NCBI RefSeq assembly: GCF_019097855.1 | Contig: NZ_JAHRGL010000019.1 | Location: 62,001 to 126,000, forward strand | DNA: 64,000 nt | Direction: 5' to 3' | Origin: Geopseudomonas aromaticivorans | GTDB lineage: Bacteria > Pseudomonadota > Gammaproteobacteria > Pseudomonadales > Pseudomonadaceae | In this document: positions 30,215-40,199 of the stretch, piece by piece | Layout of the letters: every line of letters begins with the position of its first letter | Position numbering within the stretch: position 1 is the first letter of the stretch | Notes under the pieces: model-generated | What the model saw: the letters and a program-made list of their open reading frames with translations, nothing else | Told to the model about the DNA's origin: nothing | Databases searched by the model: none | Made by a program: the position numbers and the translations under genes

Positions 30215-33200
30215 GTGTCGATTCATGTCGCACTGCATCACGTCACCCATTACCGCTACGACCGCCAGGTCAACCTCGGCCCGCAGATCGTCCGTCTGCG
30301 CCCGGCACCGCACAGCCGTACCCGTATCCTTTCCTACGCGTTGAAGGTGGCGCCGGGCGAGCACTTCATCAACTGGCAGCAGGACCCGCAGGGCAACTAC
30401 CTGGCGCGTCTGGTGTTCCCGGAGAAGACCGGTGAGCTGAAGATCGAGGTCGATCTGGTTGCCGAGATGGCGGTGTTCAACCCCTTCGACTTCTTCCTCG
30501 AGCCCTACGCCGAGAAGATCCCCTTCGCCTACACCGCCGGCGAGCGCCTGGAGCTGGCGCCCTACCTGGCGACCCTGCCGGCCACCCCGCGGTTCGCCAA
30601 GTACCTGGCCGGCATCGAGCGCACGCCGACGCCCAGCGCCGACTTCCTGGTGGCGCTCAACCAGCGCCTGTCCGCCGACATCGGCTACCTGATCCGCCTC
30701 GAACCGGGCGTGCAGACGCCCGAGGAAACCCTGCACAAGGCCTCCGGTTCCTGCCGCGACTCGGCCTGGCTGCTGGTGCAGCTGCTGCGCCACCTCGGCC
30801 TGGCGGCGCGCTTCGTCTCCGGCTACCTGATCCAGCTCACCGCCGACGTCAAGGCCCTCGACGGCCCGTCCGGCACCGAGGTGGACTTCACCGACCTGCA
30901 CGCCTGGTGCGAGGTGTACCTGCCGGGCGCCGGCTGGATCGGCCTCGATCCCACCTCCGGTCTGTTCGCCGGCGAGGGCCACATTCCGCTGGCCTGCAGC
31001 CCCGAGCCGTCCTCGGCGGCGCCGATCAGCGGTGGCGTCGATCCGTGCGAGTGCGAGTTTTCCCACGAGATGCGCGTGGAGCGCGTCTGGGAAGCACCGC
31101 GGGTCACCAGGCCGTACAGCGAGGCGCAGTGGCAGGCCATCGACGAACTCGGCCGCGAGGTCGACGCCGACCTCGCCAGTGCCGACGTGCGCCTGACCAT
31201 GGGCGGCGAGCCGACCTTCGTGGCCATCGACTACCCGGACGACGCCGAGTGGAACACCGCCGCGCTGGGGCCTAACAAGCGTCGTCTGGCCGCCGAGCTG
31301 TTCCACCGTCTGCGCGAGCACTACGCCCCGCAGGCGCTGGTGCACTTCGGCCAGGGCAAGTGGTATCCCGGCGAGCAGCTGCCGCGCTGGTCGCTAAACT
31401 GCTTCTGGCGCAGGGACGGCCAGCCGGTCTGGCGCGATGCCGCGCTGCTGGCCGACGAGTCCCAGGACTACGGCGCCGATGCCGCCCTGGCCGCGCGCTT
31501 TCTCGACACCCTCGGCGGCTACCTGGGGCTGTCCGCCGAGCATGTCTTCCCCGCCCACGAGGACTGGCTGTATTACCTGTGGCGCGAACGCAACCTGCCG
31601 AGCAACGTCACCCCGGAAGACGCACGGCTGGGTGACCCGCTGGAGCGCGAGCGCCTGCGCAAGGTGTTCAGCGCCGGGCTCGGCGCGGTGATCGGCCATG
31701 TGCTGCCGCTGGCGCGCAGCGACGATGGCACACGCTGGATGAGCGGTTCCTGGTTCCTGCGCGACGAGCACTGCCGCTTGGTGCCCGGCGACTCGCCGCT
31801 GGGCTATCGCCTGCCGCTGGACGCGCAGCCCTGGGTGCGCGAAAGCGACTACCCCTACGTGCAGGCTGCCGATCCCAACCAGGCGTTCGCGGCGCTGCCC
31901 GACAGCCGGGCCATCGAGCAGCAGCTGCAGGCGCCGGCCAAGCCGGCGCGCGGCCGCAAGGCGGACCCGACCGACAAGACCGATAAGCTGACTGCAGCCG
32001 CCCCGGCGCCTTTCGAGTCCGCCGCCGACATCGTGCGCACCGCGCTGTGCGCCGAACCGCGTGACGGTCGCCTGTACCTGTTCCTGCCGCCGCTGTCGCG
32101 CCTCGAGGACTACCTGGAGCTGGTCGCCGCCATCGAGGCCACCGCCGCCGAGCTGCGCTGCCCGGTGCTGCTGGAAGGCTACGAGCCGCCTGCCGACCCG
32201 CGTCTCAGCCACTTCCGCGTCACCCCCGATCCGGGTGTGATCGAGGTGAACATCCACCCGGCGGCCAGCTGGGACGAGCTGGTTGAGCGCACCGAATTCC
32301 TCTACGAGGCGGCGCGGCTGACCCGGCTGTCCAGCGAGAAGTTCATGATCGACGGTCGCCACACCGGCACCGGCGGCGGCAACCACTTCGTGCTTGGCGG
32401 CGCCACGCCGGGCGACTCGCCGTTCCTGCGCCGCCCGGACCTGCTGCGCAGCCTTATCAGCTACTGGCACAACCACCCGTCGCTGTCCTACCTGTTCAGC
32501 GGCCTGTTCATCGGCCCGACTTCGCAGGCCCCAAGGGTGGACGAGGCGCGCAACGACGCTCTGTACGAACTGGAGATCGCCTTCGCGCAGATGCCCGAGC
32601 CGGGCGTCGACTGTCCGCCGTGGCTGGTCGACCGTCTGCTGCGCCACCTGCTGGTGGACGTCAGCGGCAACACCCACCGCGCCGAGTTCTGCATCGACAA
32701 GCTGTACTCGCCGGACTCGAGCAGCGGCCGTCTCGGCCTGCTCGAACTGCGCGGCTTCGAGATGCCGCCCCACGCGCGCATGAGCCTGGCCCAGCAGGTG
32801 CTGCTGCGCGCGCTGGTCGCACGCGTCTGGCATGAGCCCTACCGTCCGCAGCGCCTGGTGCGCTGGGGCACCGAGCTGCACGACCGTTTCCTCCTGCCGC
32901 ACTTCGTCGAGCAGGACTTCCACGACGTGCTGCACGAGCTCAACGAGTTCGGCTACGCGATCCGCCCGGAGTGGTTCGCGCCGCACTTCGCCTTCCGCTT
33001 CCCCAAGCTCGGCGACTTCGCCGTGCAGGGCATCGACCTGGAGCTGCGCCAGGCGCTGGAGCCCTGGCACGTGCTGGGCGAGGAGGGCGCGCCGGGCGGC
33101 ACCGTGCGCTACGTCGACTCCTCGCTGGAGCGCGTGCAGCTGCGCGTCAGCGGCATGGCCGCGGACCGCTACGTGCTGACCTGCAACGGCGTGCCAGTGC

Positions 33201-33538
33201 CGCTGCGCCCGACCGGCACGCCCGGCGAGTTCGTCGGTGGCGTGCGCTATCGCGCCTGGCAGCCGGCGTCCTGCCTGCAGCCGACCATCGGCGTGCACGC
33301 GCCGCTGGTCTTCGACCTGGTCGATACCTGGATGGGGCGATCGCTGGGCGGTTGCCAGTACCATGTCGCCCATCCGGGCGGGCGCAACTACGAGACCCTG
33401 CCGGTCAATGCCTACGAGGCGGAAAGCCGGCGCCTGGCGCGCTTCTTCCGTCACGGCCATACCCCCGGGCGGGTCAGTGCGCTGCAGCCGGTCGACAACC
33501 GCGAACTGCCGATGACCCTGGACCTGCGCCGGGTTTGA
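30215..33538 (+). CDS. Transglutaminase-like/DUF2126 large protein
   Basis: 1107 residues. The N-terminal part (about 1-300) is a transglutaminase-like protease fold: bacterial N-region (HHVTHYRYDRQV), catalytic Cys in ASGSCRDSAWLL, His in DLHAWCEVYLP and Asp in GLDPTSG. The rest is DUF2126, with TMGGEPTFVAIDYPDDAEWN, NCFWRRDGQPVWRD, GTGGGNHFVLGGA and FCIDKLYSPDSSSGRLGLLELRGFEMP pieces suggesting an ATP- or metal-dependent ligase-like domain. The start is GTG with AGGAGTT ahead. With the next two genes it forms a conserved trio; genome-context work has proposed peptide ligation and processing, which is not proven. Confidence 0.85.
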   Translation: MSIHVALHHVTHYRYDRQVNLGPQIVRLRPAPHSRTRILSYALKVAPGEHFINWQQDPQGNYLARLVFPEKTGELKIEVDLVAEMAVFNPFDFFLEPYAEKIPFAYTAGERLELAPYLATLPATPRFAKYLAGIERTPTPSADFLVALNQRLSADIGYLIRLEPGVQTPEETLHKASGSCRDSAWLLVQLLRHLGLAARFVSGYLIQLTADVKALDGPSGTEVDFTDLHAWCEVYLPGAGWIGLDPTSGLFAGEGHIPLACSPEPSSAAPISGGVDPCECEFSHEMRVERVWEAPRVTRPYSEAQWQAIDELGREVDADLASADVRLTMGGEPTFVAIDYPDDAEWNTAALGPNKRRLAAELFHRLREHYAPQALVHFGQGKWYPGEQLPRWSLNCFWRRDGQPVWRDAALLADESQDYGADAALAARFLDTLGGYLGLSAEHVFPAHEDWLYYLWRERNLPSNVTPEDARLGDPLERERLRKVFSAGLGAVIGHVLPLARSDDGTRWMSGSWFLRDEHCRLVPGDSPLGYRLPLDAQPWVRESDYPYVQAADPNQAFAALPDSRAIEQQLQAPAKPARGRKADPTDKTDKLTAAAPAPFESAADIVRTALCAEPRDGRLYLFLPPLSRLEDYLELVAAIEATAAELRCPVLLEGYEPPADPRLSHFRVTPDPGVIEVNIHPAASWDELVERTEFLYEAARLTRLSSEKFMIDGRHTGTGGGNHFVLGGATPGDSPFLRRPDLLRSLISYWHNHPSLSYLFSGLFIGPTSQAPRVDEARNDALYELEIAFAQMPEPGVDCPPWLVDRLLRHLLVDVSGNTHRAEFCIDKLYSPDSSSGRLGLLELRGFEMPPHARMSLAQQVLLRALVARVWHEPYRPQRLVRWGTELHDRFLLPHFVEQDFHDVLHELNEFGYAIRPEWFAPHFAFRFPKLGDFAVQGIDLELRQALEPWHVLGEEGAPGGTVRYVDSSLERVQLRVSGMAADRYVLTCNGVPVPLRPTGTPGEFVGGVRYRAWQPASCLQPTIGVHAPLVFDLVDTWMGRSLGGCQYHVAHPGGRNYETLPVNAYEAESRRLARFFRHGHTPGRVSALQPVDNRELPMTLDLRRV

Positions 33539-33553
33539 ACGACACCGAACTGC

Positions 33554-33668
33554 GTAGGCTGGGTTAGGCCTTCGGCCGTAACCCGCCAACCGGCCGCAAG
33601 GCCGGCCAATGGCGATACCTGACGGCATCGTTGGTGGGTTACGCCGCTGCGCGGCTAACCCACCCTAC
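33554..33668. repeat. 115-bp palindromic repeat, GTAGG..TTAGG family, copy 1
   Basis: Outer arms GTAGGCTGGGTTAGGC and GCTAACCCACCCTAC enclose two inner hairpins (CGGCCGCAAGGCCGG and GATACCTGACGGCATC). A close relative is at 50897-51011. It lies between the DUF2126 gene and the ATP-grasp gene. Confidence 0.88.
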
Positions 33669-33787
33669 GCTTGAACTCCCCCGCCATGGGTCGCGGAACA
33701 CGACGCGGCGGGGGCTGCTACCCTCGCTCCACCCGGCCCAGGGCGGGTGTGGGGATGCTTCAAAACAGGATGTCCAGCGAGTACCCC

Positions 33788-36286
33788 ATGTCCGACCTGC
33801 TTGCCGACTATCCGCGCAGCGCCGCGGCCTATCACGAACTGCTCGATGCCAAGGGCGCGGTGCGCCCGCACTGGCGGCAGCTGCTCGCCCATCTGCAGCG
33901 CTGCACCCCGGCACAGCTGCGCCAGCGCCAGGCCTTGCTGGCCCGGCAGATCCAGGAAAACGGCGTGACCTACAACGTCTACGCCGCGCCGGACGGCGCC
34001 GACCGCCCGTGGGAGCTGGACCTGCTGCCCAACATCATTCCGGCCGAGGAGTGGACCGCGCTGGCTGCCGGCGTGGCGCAGCGCGCCAGTCTGCTCAACG
34101 CCGTGCTGGCCGACATCTACGGCCCGCAGCAGCTGCTCGCCGAGGGCCTGCTGCCGGCCGACCTGGTGTTCGGTCACAACCACTACCTGTGGCCCTGTCA
34201 GGGTCTGCAGCCGCCCAGTGGCACCTGGCTGCACGTCTATGCGGTGGATCTGGCGCGTTCGCCGGACGGTCGCTGGTGGGTCACCGCCGACCGCACCCAG
34301 GCGCCGTCTGGGGCCGGCTATGCGCTGGAGAACCGGCAGATCGTCTCGCGGGCCTTTCCCGACCTGTACCGCGACCTGCGCGTGCAGTATCTGGCGGGCT
34401 ATTTCCGCACCCTGCAGGACACCCTGGCGCGCCAGGCGCCGAGCGACGGCGAGACGCCTTTGGTGGTACTGCTGACCCCCGGGCGCTTCAATGAGACCTA
34501 CTTCGAACACCTGTACCTGGCGCGCCAGCTCGGCTATCCGCTGGTCGAGGGCAGCGACCTGACGGTGCGCGACAGCACCGTCTACCTGAAGACCCTCGGC
34601 GGGCTGAAGCGCGTGCATGCGCTGCTGCGTCGCCTGGACGACGACTTCTGCGACCCGCTGGAGCTGCGCACCGACTCGGCGCTGGGCGTGCCGGGCCTGC
34701 TCGATGCGGTGCGCCGGGGCCGCGTGCTGGTGGCCAATGCGCTGGGCAGCGGGGTGCTGGAGTCGCCGGGGCTGCCGGGCTTCCTGCCGGCGATCTGCGC
34801 GCGGCTGCTCGACGAGGAACTGCAGCTGCCGTCCATCGCCAGCTGGTGGTGCGGCGAGCCGCCGGTGCTGGAGGAAACATTGGAGAAGCTGCCCGAGCTG
34901 CTGATCCGCGCCGCCTTCCCGTCGCAGCAGTTCGCCGCGCAGTTCGGGCCCGAGCTGGACGCCGGGCAACGCGCGGCGCTGGCCGAGCGGCTGCGCCAGC
35001 GGCCCTACGCCTATGTCGGCCAGGAGCGCCCGCTGCTGTCGCAGGCACCGGTCTGGCGGGCGGAGAGTGGGCGTCTGGAAGCGCGGCCGATCGGCATGCG
35101 CGTGTTCGCCGTCGCCGGTCCCGACGGCTACCGGGTGATGCCCGGCGGCCTGACCCGGGTGGCGGCCAGTGCCAATGCCCGCACCCTGTCGATGCAATGG
35201 GGCGGGGCGAGCAAGGACACCTGGGTGCTCGGCGAACGCCACATCGGCAGCGAACCCTGGCAATGGGTGCGTCCGCTGGGCGTCAAGGACGTGGTGCGCA
35301 GCGACCCCTACCTGCCGTCGCGGGTGGTGGAAAACCTGTTCTGGTTCGGCCGCTACTGCGAGCGCTGCGAAGGCAGTGCGCGTCTGCTGCGCATCCTGCT
35401 GGCGCGCTATGTGGATGACGACGACGATCCGCAGGCTCTCAACGCGGCGCTGACGGTGGCGGAAACGCTCGGCCTGTTGCCGCCCTCCAGCGAAGAAGAT
35501 GCCAGCCTGGAGGCGCGTCTGCTGCGTGCGGTGCTCGACAAGGAATGGCCGGCCAGCCTGCGTGTCGCCCTGCAGCAGCTGCAGTGGGCCGCCGCCAGCG
35601 TGCGCGGCAAGCTGTCGCGGGAGAACTGGCAGGCGCTGGTCGAACTGCACAAGGAGGCGCAGGGGCTGGACGCGGCGGAGGCCGATCCCGGCGAGATGCT
35701 CGATTTCCTCGACCGCCTGCTGATGTCGCTGGCCGCGCTGTCCGGCTTTGCCCTCGACGACATGACCCGCGACGACGGCTGGCGCTTCCTGATGATCGGC
35801 CGGCGCATCGAGCGCCTGCAGTTCCTTGCCGAGAGTGGCGCCGGCTTTCTCGCCGGTTCGGCGGTCCAGGACCAGTCGGCACTGGCCTGGCTGCTCGAGC
35901 TGGGCAACAGCAGCATCACCTACCGCACCCGCTACCTGGCCGCGCCGCAGCTGGTCCCGGTGCTCGACCTGCTGGTGCTCGACGCCCAGAATCCGCATGC
36001 CGTGCTGTTCCAGCTGCGCTCGCTGCAACGCTCGCTGGCCAGCCTCGGCGAGCGCTTCGAGCTGGCGCCCGAGCCCGACCTGCGGGCATTGGATGCCAGC
36101 CTGGCCGCCTGGGATCTGGGGCGCCTGGAGTATCACCCGCTCGCCGCTACCGGCGACCCGGATGCCCTGGGCGAACTGGCCGAGCGCCTGTTGGCGCTCG
36201 CCGCGGCCGCCGGGCAGCTTTCCGATCAACTTGGCCTGCGCTTCTTCGTGCACGTCGACGCCAGCCAGCAAACCCAGTCGTTATGA
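33788..36286 (+). CDS. Circularly permuted ATP-grasp / alpha-E protein
   Basis: 832 residues from the ATG at 33788. The N-terminal half is a circularly permuted ATP-grasp (DUF404/407-like): NGVTYNVY, ELDLLPNIIP, YAVDLARSPDGRWWVTADRTQAPSGAGYALENR, TPGRFNETYFEHLYLARQLGYPLVEGSDL. The C-terminal half is the helical alpha-E domain (DUF403): LPSRVVENLFWFGRYCERCEG to the end. The open frame begins at 33671, but the residues before 33788 are not family-like. It overlaps the next gene by four bases. ATP-grasp plus alpha-E proteins are thought to ligate amino acids or peptides; the substrate is unknown. Confidence 0.86.
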   Translation: MSDLLADYPRSAAAYHELLDAKGAVRPHWRQLLAHLQRCTPAQLRQRQALLARQIQENGVTYNVYAAPDGADRPWELDLLPNIIPAEEWTALAAGVAQRASLLNAVLADIYGPQQLLAEGLLPADLVFGHNHYLWPCQGLQPPSGTWLHVYAVDLARSPDGRWWVTADRTQAPSGAGYALENRQIVSRAFPDLYRDLRVQYLAGYFRTLQDTLARQAPSDGETPLVVLLTPGRFNETYFEHLYLARQLGYPLVEGSDLTVRDSTVYLKTLGGLKRVHALLRRLDDDFCDPLELRTDSALGVPGLLDAVRRGRVLVANALGSGVLESPGLPGFLPAICARLLDEELQLPSIASWWCGEPPVLEETLEKLPELLIRAAFPSQQFAAQFGPELDAGQRAALAERLRQRPYAYVGQERPLLSQAPVWRAESGRLEARPIGMRVFAVAGPDGYRVMPGGLTRVAASANARTLSMQWGGASKDTWVLGERHIGSEPWQWVRPLGVKDVVRSDPYLPSRVVENLFWFGRYCERCEGSARLLRILLARYVDDDDDPQALNAALTVAETLGLLPPSSEEDASLEARLLRAVLDKEWPASLRVALQQLQWAAASVRGKLSRENWQALVELHKEAQGLDAAEADPGEMLDFLDRLLMSLAALSGFALDDMTRDDGWRFLMIGRRIERLQFLAESGAGFLAGSAVQDQSALAWLLELGNSSITYRTRYLAAPQLVPVLDLLVLDAQNPHAVLFQLRSLQRSLASLGERFELAPEPDLRALDASLAAWDLGRLEYHPLAATGDPDALGELAERLLALAAAAGQLSDQLGLRFFVHVDASQQTQSL

Positions 36287-37215
36287 GCAGTGCAGTCCTC
36301 ATGAGCAGCGCCCACTACCGGATTCTTCACGATACCCACTACCGCTATGAGGGGCCGGTGTCGCTGGCCCAGCAGCTGGCGCACCTGTGGCCGCGCGCGA
36401 GTCCGTGGCAGCGTTGCGCACGTCGCGAACTCGACGTCAGCCCCGAGCCGACGCGGCGGGTCGACGGCCTCGATGCCTTCGGCAATCCGCTGACCCGGCT
36501 GGCCTTCGAGCGTCCGCATGAGGAACTCAGGGTCGGTGCCCGCCTGCAGGTCGAGGTGCTGCCGCGCCCGGCGCTGCGCCTGGCCGACTCGCCGGCCTGG
36601 GAGCAGCTGCGCCTGGAGCTCAGCTACTCCGGCAAACGTCTCGGCGCCGAGGAGCTGGAGGCGGCGCGCTATCGCTTCGAGTCGCCCTATGTGCACATCA
36701 AGCAGAGCTTCTCCGACTGGGCCGACGACTGCTTCGTCCCCGGCCGACCGCTGCTGCTGGCCGTGCAGGCGCTGATGGCGAAGATCTTCGCTGAGTTCAC
36801 CTACGATGCCGCCGCCACCCAGGTGGCCACACCGTTGCAGCAGGTGCTCGAGGAAAAGCGCGGGGTGTGCCAGGACTTCGCCCACCTGATGCTCGCCTGC
36901 CTGCGTTCGCGTGGCCTGGCGGCGCGCTACGTCAGCGGCTACCTGCTGACCCAGCCGCCGCCCGGTCGGCCGCGGCTGATCGGTGCCGACGCCTCGCACG
37001 CGTGGATTTCGGTGTGGTGCCCGCGCCTGGGCTGGGTCGACTTCGACCCCACCAACAACCTGATCCCGGCGCTGGAGCACATCACCCTGGCCTGGGGCCG
37101 CGATTTCGGCGACGTTTCGCCGCTGCGCGGGGTCATCCTTGGCGGCGGCAGCCACGATCCCGAGGTCAGCGTGACGGTGATGCCGCTGGAAGAGGCGCTG
37201 GCGCGGGGGCTGTGA
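36283..37215 (+). CDS. Transglutaminase-like cysteine protease family protein
   Basis: 310 residues. The bacterial transglutaminase N-region begins RILHDTHYRYEGPVSLAQQ; the core has the catalytic Cys in KRGVCQDFAHLM, the His in SHAWISVW and the Asp in GWVDFDPTNN, each flanked as in the family (RGLAARYVSGYL). It has no signal peptide. It overlaps the ATP-grasp/alpha-E gene (ATGA); a second ATG 18 bases in is also possible. It is expected to cleave or crosslink the peptide product of the neighbouring ligases, which is inference. Confidence 0.88.
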   Translation: MSSAVLMSSAHYRILHDTHYRYEGPVSLAQQLAHLWPRASPWQRCARRELDVSPEPTRRVDGLDAFGNPLTRLAFERPHEELRVGARLQVEVLPRPALRLADSPAWEQLRLELSYSGKRLGAEELEAARYRFESPYVHIKQSFSDWADDCFVPGRPLLLAVQALMAKIFAEFTYDAAATQVATPLQQVLEEKRGVCQDFAHLMLACLRSRGLAARYVSGYLLTQPPPGRPRLIGADASHAWISVWCPRLGWVDFDPTNNLIPALEHITLAWGRDFGDVSPLRGVILGGGSHDPEVSVTVMPLEEALARGL

Positions 37216-37346
37216 GGGGCGGGCCTGGCGGTCGCGAGGCGGCTGCCGGCGCAGGGTGCGCCGCCCCGGCGACTCGGCGGGAGTAGCGGTTTTCCGCGCG
37301 ACTGCTAGCGTTTCATGGGTCAGCCCTTTTGCGCAGGTGATCCGCC

Positions 37347-38198
37347 GTGGACGAAAGTAATCTAATCAGCGCCGGTACCGAAAAAGCCAGCCAGCTGTGG
37401 CAACTGGTCGCCGACTACGGCGTTGCCTTCGGCGTGAAGATTCTTGCCGCCATTGCCTTCTGGGTCATCGGTCGCTGGCTGATCGGCTTCGCCGTCGGCC
37501 TGGTGCAGAAGACCCTGGGCCGTCAGCAGGTCGATCCGACCGTGCTGCGCTACCTCGGCTCCTTCATCACAGTCACCCTCAACATCCTGCTGGTGATCGG
37601 CATCCTCGGCTACTTCGGCGTGCAGACCACCACCTTCGCCGCGCTGATCGCCGCGGTCGGCCTGGCCATCGGCATGGCCTGGTCGGGGCTGCTGGCCAAC
37701 CTGGCAGCCGGTGGCTTCATCATCGTCCTGCGCCCGTTCAAGGTCGGCGACTTCATCAGCGCCGGCGGGGTGACCGGCACGGTCACCGAGATCGGCCTGT
37801 TCGCCACCGCGATCACCACCCCGGACAACGTGCTGACCCTGGTGGGCAACAACAAGATCTTCGGCGACAACATCCTCAACTACACGGCCAACCCGTTCCG
37901 CCGCGTCGAACTGAAGGCCCAGCTGTCCGGTGCCGCCGACTGGAAGGCCGCCGCCGCCCTGCTCAAGGAGCGCATCGCTGCCCTCGACAACGTGCTGGCC
38001 ACCCCGGCGGTGGAGGTGGAGATCCTCGAGTTCAACCTGGTCGGCCCGGTGCTGGCGGTGCGCCCCTTCTGTCACAACGACCACTACTGGCAGGTCTACT
38101 TCGACACCAACCGGGTGATCAAGGACGCCCTCGGCGAGGCCGGCTTCCCGGCGCCGATGCCGGCGCAGATGGTGCTCGTGCAGCAGGCCGGCGGGTAG
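37347..38198 (+). CDS. mscS: Small-conductance mechanosensitive channel (MscS family)
   Basis: 283-residue inner-membrane channel that opens under osmotic down-shock. Three hydrophobic spans occupy the first 130 residues; the pore helix is VGLAIGMAWSGLLANLAAG and the start of the beta domain is FKVGDFISAGGVTGTV, as in E. coli MscS (286 residues). GTG start, preceded by a GCAGGTGATCC stretch. It stands alone, 130 bases after the transglutaminase gene. Confidence 0.94.
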   Translation: MDESNLISAGTEKASQLWQLVADYGVAFGVKILAAIAFWVIGRWLIGFAVGLVQKTLGRQQVDPTVLRYLGSFITVTLNILLVIGILGYFGVQTTTFAALIAAVGLAIGMAWSGLLANLAAGGFIIVLRPFKVGDFISAGGVTGTVTEIGLFATAITTPDNVLTLVGNNKIFGDNILNYTANPFRRVELKAQLSGAADWKAAAALLKERIAALDNVLATPAVEVEILEFNLVGPVLAVRPFCHNDHYWQVYFDTNRVIKDALGEAGFPAPMPAQMVLVQQAGG

Positions 38199-38236
38199 GC
38201 GGCCCGTACCCGTCTGCGCGGGACGATAGCGGTCAG

Positions 38237-38301
38237 GTAGGAGCCAGCTTGCTGGCGATGCTCTTGGAGCAAGAAAGCATCGCCAGCAAGCTGGCTCCTA
38301 C
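38237..38301. repeat. Inverted repeat GTAGGAGCCAGCTTGCTGGCGATGC
   Basis: Near-perfect arms GTAGGAGCCAGCTTGCTGGC and GCCAGCAAGCTGGCTCCTAC enclose a short loop with a further inverted pair (GATGCT / AGCATC). It sits between the convergent ends of mscS and the ATPase gene and may act as a bidirectional terminator. Confidence 0.9.
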
Positions 38302-38306
38302 GGCCC

Positions 38307-40199
38307 TCAGCCGCTCAGGAACGACAGATGGATCTCGCTGCCGTAGCGGCGAATGATGTCCAGCTTGGCGCGGTGAAAGGCCGCAACATCGCCTGGCCGG
38401 CCCGATTTCTCGACCGCGAAGCGCGCCAGCTCATCGGAAATCACATCCATGAACAGCTCGGCCAGCAGCAGCCGGGCGGAGTCGCGGAAATGCCCCCGGC
38501 CATCCACGTACAGCTGCACGGTCGGCGCCTCGGTGTTGATGAGGATCTTGCGCTCCGCCGGGCTGTAGACCGCGCGGTCCAGCTCGTTGCCCAGGTTGCG
38601 GAACTCGTAGCCGGTGAACATCAGCTCGCCATGGTCGTGAGGCGTGCGGTGCCTGATGGTATGGCCGGCCGCTCCATGGCTATGCCTTGACGCATGCTCG
38701 GCTATCACCACCTGGCACCAGGCCCAATGGGTTCCCGCCCGCACGGTGATCTCGCCGCGGTCCCCGGCGGCATCTCCGACCAGCGTCCATTCGATCCGCT
38801 CACTGCCGTGCAATTCGTCAACCGCAATCGCCGTCGGCGCGGGGTCGATGTGCAGGGTGTCGGGCAGCGCATATTCGACGTGCAATACCTCGCCACTGGC
38901 CAGCTGGGCGGGGTCGAGCAGCAGGGTGACGTGGAACGGGTGGTTGGGCTGGCGGTAGTAGAACGGCGTGGTGAAGCGCAGCGCTGCCGGGCGTTGCGCC
39001 GCGTCCACGGTACTCGCTCCCGCTGCGGGGGGCGGCAGACTGATGCCCAGATCCTGAATGGCCGCCCGATTCATGCGCTCGAGCAGGTGCTCGATCATTT
39101 GGCTGGTGCGCCCGGAGGCGCTGGCATGCTGCAGATGCTTGAGCTTTTCCCGCTCGGCCAGCACGCAGGGCGCGATCATGCGGCTGACCGCCCTGGAGAA
39201 CGCCTCCACAAAGGGCTCCTTGTGATTCAGCCCCTCGCGCTCGTCGCTGATGATGGCCGCGCCCTGGCCGAGCTTTTCGATCAGGGCCGGGCAATGCACC
39301 GTGCCGAACAGGTATTCGGTGCCCACCTGGTTTTCATATTCGAACAGTTGGCAATCGAGTACCGCCGTGCCGGACAGGACAACCAGACCATTGGTGCGCT
39401 CATCGCCCCGGGTCGCCAGCTCCGCATCCAGGGCGCGCTTGAGGGTGAAGGTGAACGGATAGCTTTGTTGCTCATACACGAAATGCCCGACCTGCTCGGG
39501 GCCCAGCAGCAGCGTGGCGGGTGGCTCCTGGTAATGCACGGTGCCGCTGCGCTCCAGTTCCTTGCCGCGCTGCATATGCACCAGCTCGACCGTGCGCCGG
39601 TTCAGCACATCGCGCAGATAGACGTTGTTCGCCACCGACTGAACCACGGATCGATAGTGGGAGATGTTGGTCAGGGCGTTTTCAATGACGATGGTGACCT
39701 TGGTGCCGTTTTCGGTAACGCCCAGCCGGGCATAATCCTTTTCCCGTGCCGGCCGATCGCCGTCGCCGTCGTCATACAGGTAGCCGCCATTCTCGCCGCG
39801 AAACAACTCGATGCGGGAAAAGCGTCCGGCATGGATGGTCTCGATCCAGCCGTAGCCCAGGCCATAGATGGCCTGCTTCAAGCCGCGACCGAAATAGCCG
39901 CGTCCGCCGCCCTCGCCACGCGCCAAGGGACTATGCGCTCCGCCATAGGTCAGGATGAAGCGGGCCTGCTCGAAGGACATCCCCTCGGCCTGATCGGCAA
40001 TCATCAGCACCGCGCCGGTCTGATGCCGCTCATAGTGGATGCGGATCTGGCCAGTCACCGGCAAGCCGGCCTTTTCCAGCCGGGCATAGCTGTCGTCAGC
40101 GTTGGTGATCAATTCGACCAGGGCTTTTTCTATGGACGCAAAGCGCCGCGAGTCGATATCGATCACCCGCTGATCCACCGGGATGGGGGAAATGGCCAT
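38307..40199 (-). CDS. Orphan GHKL (HSP90-like) ATPase
   Basis: 630 residues. The N-terminal Bergerat-fold ATPase is clear: N-box LVELITNADDSYARLE, G1 MIADQAEGM, G2 GGRGYFGRGLKQAIYGLG and a G3-like GTKVTIV. The middle has an S5-type continuation (HKEPFVEAFSRAVSRM) and the C-terminal half contains a probable Ig-like beta domain. No histidine kinase, MutL or gyrase partner domains are present, so it belongs with MORC-like or paraMORC-type proteins, some of which sit in anti-phage loci. The ATG at 40199 has AAGGAG upstream. It stands alone beside the integron; its role is unknown. Confidence 0.72.
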   Translation of the reverse strand: MAISPIPVDQRVIDIDSRRFASIEKALVELITNADDSYARLEKAGLPVTGQIRIHYERHQTGAVLMIADQAEGMSFEQARFILTYGGAHSPLARGEGGGRGYFGRGLKQAIYGLGYGWIETIHAGRFSRIELFRGENGGYLYDDGDGDRPAREKDYARLGVTENGTKVTIVIENALTNISHYRSVVQSVANNVYLRDVLNRRTVELVHMQRGKELERSGTVHYQEPPATLLLGPEQVGHFVYEQQSYPFTFTLKRALDAELATRGDERTNGLVVLSGTAVLDCQLFEYENQVGTEYLFGTVHCPALIEKLGQGAAIISDEREGLNHKEPFVEAFSRAVSRMIAPCVLAEREKLKHLQHASASGRTSQMIEHLLERMNRAAIQDLGISLPPPAAGASTVDAAQRPAALRFTTPFYYRQPNHPFHVTLLLDPAQLASGEVLHVEYALPDTLHIDPAPTAIAVDELHGSERIEWTLVGDAAGDRGEITVRAGTHWAWCQVVIAEHASRHSHGAAGHTIRHRTPHDHGELMFTGYEFRNLGNELDRAVYSPAERKILINTEAPTVQLYVDGRGHFRDSARLLLAELFMDVISDELARFAVEKSGRPGDVAAFHRAKLDIIRRYGSEIHLSFLSG

